Translations under genes and position numbers: made by a program
The notes under the pieces: model-generated
Databases searched by the model: none
What the model was told of the DNA's origin: nothing
Seen by the model: the letters and a program-made list of their open reading frames with translations, nothing else
Assembly: GCA_002426795.1 (NCBI GenBank)
Contig: DINQ01000025.1
Location: 1 to 18,036, forward strand
Source: Bacteroidales bacterium UBA5536
GTDB taxonomy: Bacteria > Bacteroidota > Bacteroidia > Bacteroidales > F082
Direction of reading: 5' to 3'
DNA: 18,036 nucleotides
Shown here: piece by piece, positions 14,869-18,036 of the stretch
Position numbering within the stretch: the first letter of the stretch is position 1
Layout: every line of letters begins with the position of its first letter

Positions 14869-16917
14869 ATGAACACATCACACACCAACCTGCTCATACA
14901 CGAAACCAGTCCGTACTTGCTACAACATGCGCATAATCCGGTCGACTGGCATCCCTGGAACGATGAAACGCTGGCTTTGGCCAGACGCCAAAACAAAATG
15001 TTGCTCGTAAGCATTGGCTATTCGGCTTGCCATTGGTGCCATGTGATGGAAAAAGAATGTTTTGAGGATCCCGAAGTGGCCAAAGTGATGAACGAGCACT
15101 TCATCAACATAAAAATTGACCGAGAGGAACGCCCCGATGTGGATCAAATTTATATGGATGCCATACAGATCATTTCCGGAAACGGTGGTTGGCCTTTGAA
15201 CATTGTGGCCCTTCCCGATGGTAGACCTTTTTGGGGTGCTACCTACGTTCCCAAGGAAAATTGGATGAGATCATTGCAACAGTTGGCTGAACTATACCAA
15301 AAAGACAAACCTCGCATTACCCAATATGCCACAGACCTTGGTAATGGGCTACATGCCATCAATTTGGTGGAAAACAACACGGAAAGCGATCTTTTTACTT
15401 TGGAGCAGTTAGATGCTTCGATCCACAACTGGTCACAATATTTTGACACCTTCTTGGGCGGACATAAACGGGCACCCAAATTCATGATGCCCAACAATTG
15501 GGAATTTCTGTTGCATTATGCTACAACCCAAAACCGTAAGGACATTATGGAATTTGTAGACACCACCCTAACCCGAATGGCCTATGGTGGCATTTTTGAC
15601 CACGTGGGCGGTGGATTCTCGCGTTACGCGGTAGATACCAAATGGCATGTACCCCATTTTGAAAAAATGCTGTACGACAATGGGCAATTGATCAGTCTTT
15701 ATTCCAAGGCTTATGCCGTAACCAAGAACGAACTGTACAAAAAGGTGGTGGAAGAGACCATTGCCTTTGTCCAAGAAGAATTACTGGATGCAAGCGGAGG
15801 GTTTTATTCCTCCCTTGATGCGGATAGCCTCGATGAACATGGCGAACTAAAAGAAGGGGCCTATTACGTTTGGACGAAGGAGGAATTGGAGCGGATATTA
15901 GGTGATGACCTTGATATTTTTCAGGATTATTTCAATATCAATTCCTATGGCCATTGGGAAGAAGAAAACTATGTACTTATACGGGATAGAACTGATGAGG
16001 AATTGGCCCAAAAGCATGGTATTTCCACTTTAGGATTACAAGAAAAAATAAAGGCCGACCTAATGCTCTTAAAAAAGGAAAGAAGCAAGCGTTCCAAACC
16101 CAGATTGGACGATAAGATCCTAACGTCATGGAATGCCCTCATGCTAAAAGGACTTGTGGATGCCTATCGGTATTTGGGGAACCAGGAATATTTGAGCTTA
16201 GCTATGAAAAACGCCAGCTTTATCCAAAAAGAAATGGTCAAAAAAGACCATTCCCTCTACCGCAATCATAAGCACGGGAAAAGTACCATCAATGCCTTTT
16301 TGGAAGATTATGCCACTTTGATTGACGCCTACATTTCCCTTTACGAGGCTACCTTTGATGAGCAATGGCTCCAAAATGCCAAAAGGTTGGCAGATTATGC
16401 CCACCAACATTTTTTTGACAAGGATTCGGGGATGTATTTCTTTACTTCGGATGAAGACCGATCTTTAATTCGGCGAAGTATCGAAACCAACGATAATGTG
16501 ATTTCCTCTTCCAACTCCATCATGGCCAACAATCTGTTTAAGTTGGACAAACTTTATCATGGGAAGGGCTATGGTGCCATTGCCGAACAAATGCTGAAAA
16601 ACGTACAGCAAGATTTTGACAAAAGGGCACAAGGCTTTGCCAATTGGTTGAACCTAGTGTTGTACCACAACCAAAATTTTTACGAGATAGCCCTTGTGGG
16701 GCCTGAATGTAAAACTATGGGAAAGGAGATTGCATCCCACTATATCCCCAACAGTATATTAGCGGGTTCTGAAGGGAAAAGCAACTTGGAACTCCTTCAA
16801 AACAGGGAGGTTCCCGGTAAGACGTTGGCCTATGTCTGTATGGAAGGGGCATGTAAATTGCCTGTCGGCACTTCAGAAGAAGTCTTAGAACAAGTCATAT
16901 TTCCCGAACAAGATTAA
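14869..16917 (+). CDS. YyaL/SPATA20-type thioredoxin-domain protein (DUF255)
   Basis: A 682-residue protein of the YyaL family. The N-terminal thioredoxin-like domain (about 1-165) opens with NLLIHETSPYLLQHAHNPVDW and carries Cys54-His-Trp-Cys57 in SACHWCHVME, then IDREERPDVDQIYM and GNGGWPLN. The rest resembles the alpha/alpha toroid of six-hairpin glycosidases (KRAPKFMMP, GGIFDHVGGGFSRYAVD, WHVPHFEKMLYDNGQL, SLDADSLDEHGELKEGAYYVW, KPRLDDKILTSWNALM). The length is normal for the family. The biochemical role is not established; a redox-linked epimerase-like or sugar-related role has been guessed from the fold. The first ~80 codons use codons like the genes to the left (CTG/CTC Leu, CCG Pro), while the rest favours TTG Leu, CCC Pro and GGT Gly, so the gene may be a recombinant. 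A weak -7-like TACCCTTG lies at 14839-14846. Confidence 0.92.
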   Translation: MNTSHTNLLIHETSPYLLQHAHNPVDWHPWNDETLALARRQNKMLLVSIGYSACHWCHVMEKECFEDPEVAKVMNEHFINIKIDREERPDVDQIYMDAIQIISGNGGWPLNIVALPDGRPFWGATYVPKENWMRSLQQLAELYQKDKPRITQYATDLGNGLHAINLVENNTESDLFTLEQLDASIHNWSQYFDTFLGGHKRAPKFMMPNNWEFLLHYATTQNRKDIMEFVDTTLTRMAYGGIFDHVGGGFSRYAVDTKWHVPHFEKMLYDNGQLISLYSKAYAVTKNELYKKVVEETIAFVQEELLDASGGFYSSLDADSLDEHGELKEGAYYVWTKEELERILGDDLDIFQDYFNINSYGHWEEENYVLIRDRTDEELAQKHGISTLGLQEKIKADLMLLKKERSKRSKPRLDDKILTSWNALMLKGLVDAYRYLGNQEYLSLAMKNASFIQKEMVKKDHSLYRNHKHGKSTINAFLEDYATLIDAYISLYEATFDEQWLQNAKRLADYAHQHFFDKDSGMYFFTSDEDRSLIRRSIETNDNVISSSNSIMANNLFKLDKLYHGKGYGAIAEQMLKNVQQDFDKRAQGFANWLNLVLYHNQNFYEIALVGPECKTMGKEIASHYIPNSILAGSEGKSNLELLQNREVPGKTLAYVCMEGACKLPVGTSEEVLEQVIFPEQD

Positions 16918-16988
16918 CAATAGTTTACCTTTCATTTTTTTTATTTTTTTGCAATAATGATTAGGTTGTCCACTAAACAGAAATTTTT

Positions 16989-17816
16989 ATGAAACAACTG
17001 GAAAACTACCAAGAATATATTGACAAAGCGGTAATGTGGGGTATTGGAGTACTGCCCAACCTTATCATGGCCATCATTATCTTTTTTGTCGGATTTTGGG
17101 TCATCAAATTCATCAACAATATGGTCAGCCGCTTTTTCCAGAAGAAAGATTATGATGAGACCCTGGAATCCTTTTTACAGAGTTTTATCAGTATAGCGTT
17201 AAAAGCTCTATTGTTCGTTTTGGTAGTTACCCAATTGGGAGTCAAGACCTCATCTTTGGTTGCCATTATCGGTGCCGCAGGTTTGGCCATTGGTTTGGCG
17301 TTGCAAGGATCCTTGGCCAACTTTGCCGGTGGTGTCCTCATCTTGATTTTTAAACCTTTTAAAGTGGGCGACTTTATTTCTGCCCAAGGTATTGATGGCA
17401 CCGTAAAGGAAATCTCCATTTTCAATACCAAGTTGAGCACTTTTGGCAACCAGGTAGCCATTCTTCCCAACGGGCAATTGTCCAACGGCAACATCATAAA
17501 TTTTAACATGGAAAGTACCAGAAGAGATAAGATAGATGTTGGAATCGGGTATGGGTCCAATATTAAGCAAGCCAAGGAAATCCTTTTGGAAATCTGTGCA
17601 GAAAATCCAAATATCAACACCGAACCCGCTCCCGAGGTGTACGTTGGCGCATTGGGTGATAGTTCGGTGAATCTGACCTTACGATTTTGGGCGAACAATG
17701 ATGTTTTTTGGGCTGCCCATTTTTATGTGATCGAACAAACGAAACTTCGATTTGATGCAGCGGGAATCGAGATTCCTTTCCCACAACGAGTCATGCACCA
17801 AGCTGTAAAAGGTTAG
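16989..17816 (+). CDS. mscS: Small-conductance mechanosensitive channel, MscS family
   Basis: A 275-residue MscS channel of minimal size, which opens under membrane tension to release solutes during hypo-osmotic shock. Three membrane helices are seen: about 15-42, about 58-80 and the pore-lining third helix with the family signature GAAGLAIGLALQGSLANFAG, followed directly by GVLILIFKPFKVGDFI. The cytoplasmic beta domain contains VKEISIFNTKLSTFGNQVAILPNGQLSNG (in two adjoining parts), and an alpha-beta end closes the vestibule. The start at 16989 directly precedes the first amphipathic helix. The 71-bp gap upstream contains T-rich sequence but no clear terminator hairpin. It is convergent with tsaB and overlaps it by 4 bp. 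Codon use (TTG Leu, GCC Ala, GGT Gly) matches the later part of the YyaL gene and differs from the genes left of 14.8 kb. Confidence 0.95.
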   Translation: MKQLENYQEYIDKAVMWGIGVLPNLIMAIIIFFVGFWVIKFINNMVSRFFQKKDYDETLESFLQSFISIALKALLFVLVVTQLGVKTSSLVAIIGAAGLAIGLALQGSLANFAGGVLILIFKPFKVGDFISAQGIDGTVKEISIFNTKLSTFGNQVAILPNGQLSNGNIINFNMESTRRDKIDVGIGYGSNIKQAKEILLEICAENPNINTEPAPEVYVGALGDSSVNLTLRFWANNDVFWAAHFYVIEQTKLRFDAAGIEIPFPQRVMHQAVKG

Positions 17817-18036
17817 GAATTCTTTTTTGTCTGAAGGACGAAATCCTTTAAATAGTAGGGTTCAAAATAGGCCACGTCCTCAAATTCCCTTTTTAGGAAT
17901 TTTTGGTTGGCCAGGATAGCCATTTGCTTTGCCGAAGGAACAATGGAAATATCAAAATTGAGGTTCGGAGCCTGCAAGATCGATTTACACTTTTCAGCTC
18001 CGCTACCCACAACATACACTTTTGTAAACGAGGAAT
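17813..18036 (-). CDS. tsaB: tRNA threonylcarbamoyladenosine biosynthesis protein TsaB, C-terminal part (cut by window end)
   Basis: Only the last ~74 codons are present; the frame stays open to the right edge, so the start lies outside the window. The visible part reads KVYVVGSGAEKCKSIL, then VPSAKQMAILANQKF and FEDVAYFEPYYLKDFV. These closely resemble the C-terminus of TsaB (YeaZ) as I know it from Bacteroidota, where YFEPFYLKDF is typical. TsaB partners TsaD and TsaE in making t6A37 in ANN-decoding tRNAs and is normally essential. Its stop overlaps the mscS stop by 4 bp in a tail-to-tail arrangement. A GTG at 18019 is an internal codon, not the start. Confidence 0.85.
   Translation of the reverse strand, partial: SSFTKVYVVGSGAEKCKSILQAPNLNFDISIVPSAKQMAILANQKFLKREFEDVAYFEPYYLKDFVLQTKKNS

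Noticed and set aside
1..18036. CRISPR arrays, insertion sequences with transposases, rRNA genes
   Set aside because: No regularly spaced repeats, no transposase-like frame and no rRNA-like stretch were seen.

Overview
The window looks like a piece of a Bacteroidota chromosome. Three things point there. Promoters match the Bacteroidota consensus (TTG, about 18-20 bp, TAnnTTTG), for example at 478-506, 559-589 and 13416-13446. One long secreted Asp-box repeat protein ends in a type IX secretion (T9SS) sorting domain. Most genes lack a Shine-Dalgarno sequence. No finer placement is supported. All names rest on motif reading; no database search was possible.

Left edge (1-506): a minus-strand tRNA-Ala(GGC) with its own promoter and terminator is followed directly by a small GIY-YIG nuclease gene. 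The 3' end of that gene holds a 16-bp exact copy of part of the tRNA and is folded into strong hairpins. It looks like a tiny tRNA-associated mobile or relict element.

Signalling block (559-9258, plus strand): a degenerate Rcp1-like receiver that has lost its phosphorylation residues; a membrane PAS histidine kinase; a classical Rcp1-like response regulator broken by an in-frame TAA at codon 21; a REC-PAS-PAS kinase; and a REC-PAS-GAF-PAS-HK-REC hybrid kinase. No DNA-binding or enzymatic output domain is present, so the block appears to be a phosphotransfer network whose terminal output lies elsewhere. The two stand-alone receivers flanking the first kinase both look incapable of normal phosphotransfer, one by substitution and one by nonsense mutation.

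Middle (9449-12399): a secreted T9SS Asp-box repeat protein, then, convergent to it, a UbiA-like membrane protein that lies directly downstream of an oxyR-like gene and is probably cotranscribed with it.

Peroxide-defence block (12417-14822): an OxyR-type LysR regulator with the Cys-x8-Cys redox pair is divergent from a 1-Cys (Prx6-type) peroxiredoxin, followed by a Dps miniferritin. Both defence genes end in terminators with the same stem sequence.

Right end (14869-18036): a YyaL/SPATA20-type thioredoxin-domain protein, an MscS mechanosensitive channel and the 3' part of tsaB on the opposite strand, overlapping mscS tail-to-tail by 4 bp. Codon choice changes inside the 5' part of the YyaL gene (Leu TTG, Pro CCC and Gly GGT become dominant). 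This suggests a recombination or assembly junction near 15.05-15.25 kb, with the right end coming from a Flavobacteriaceae-like source.
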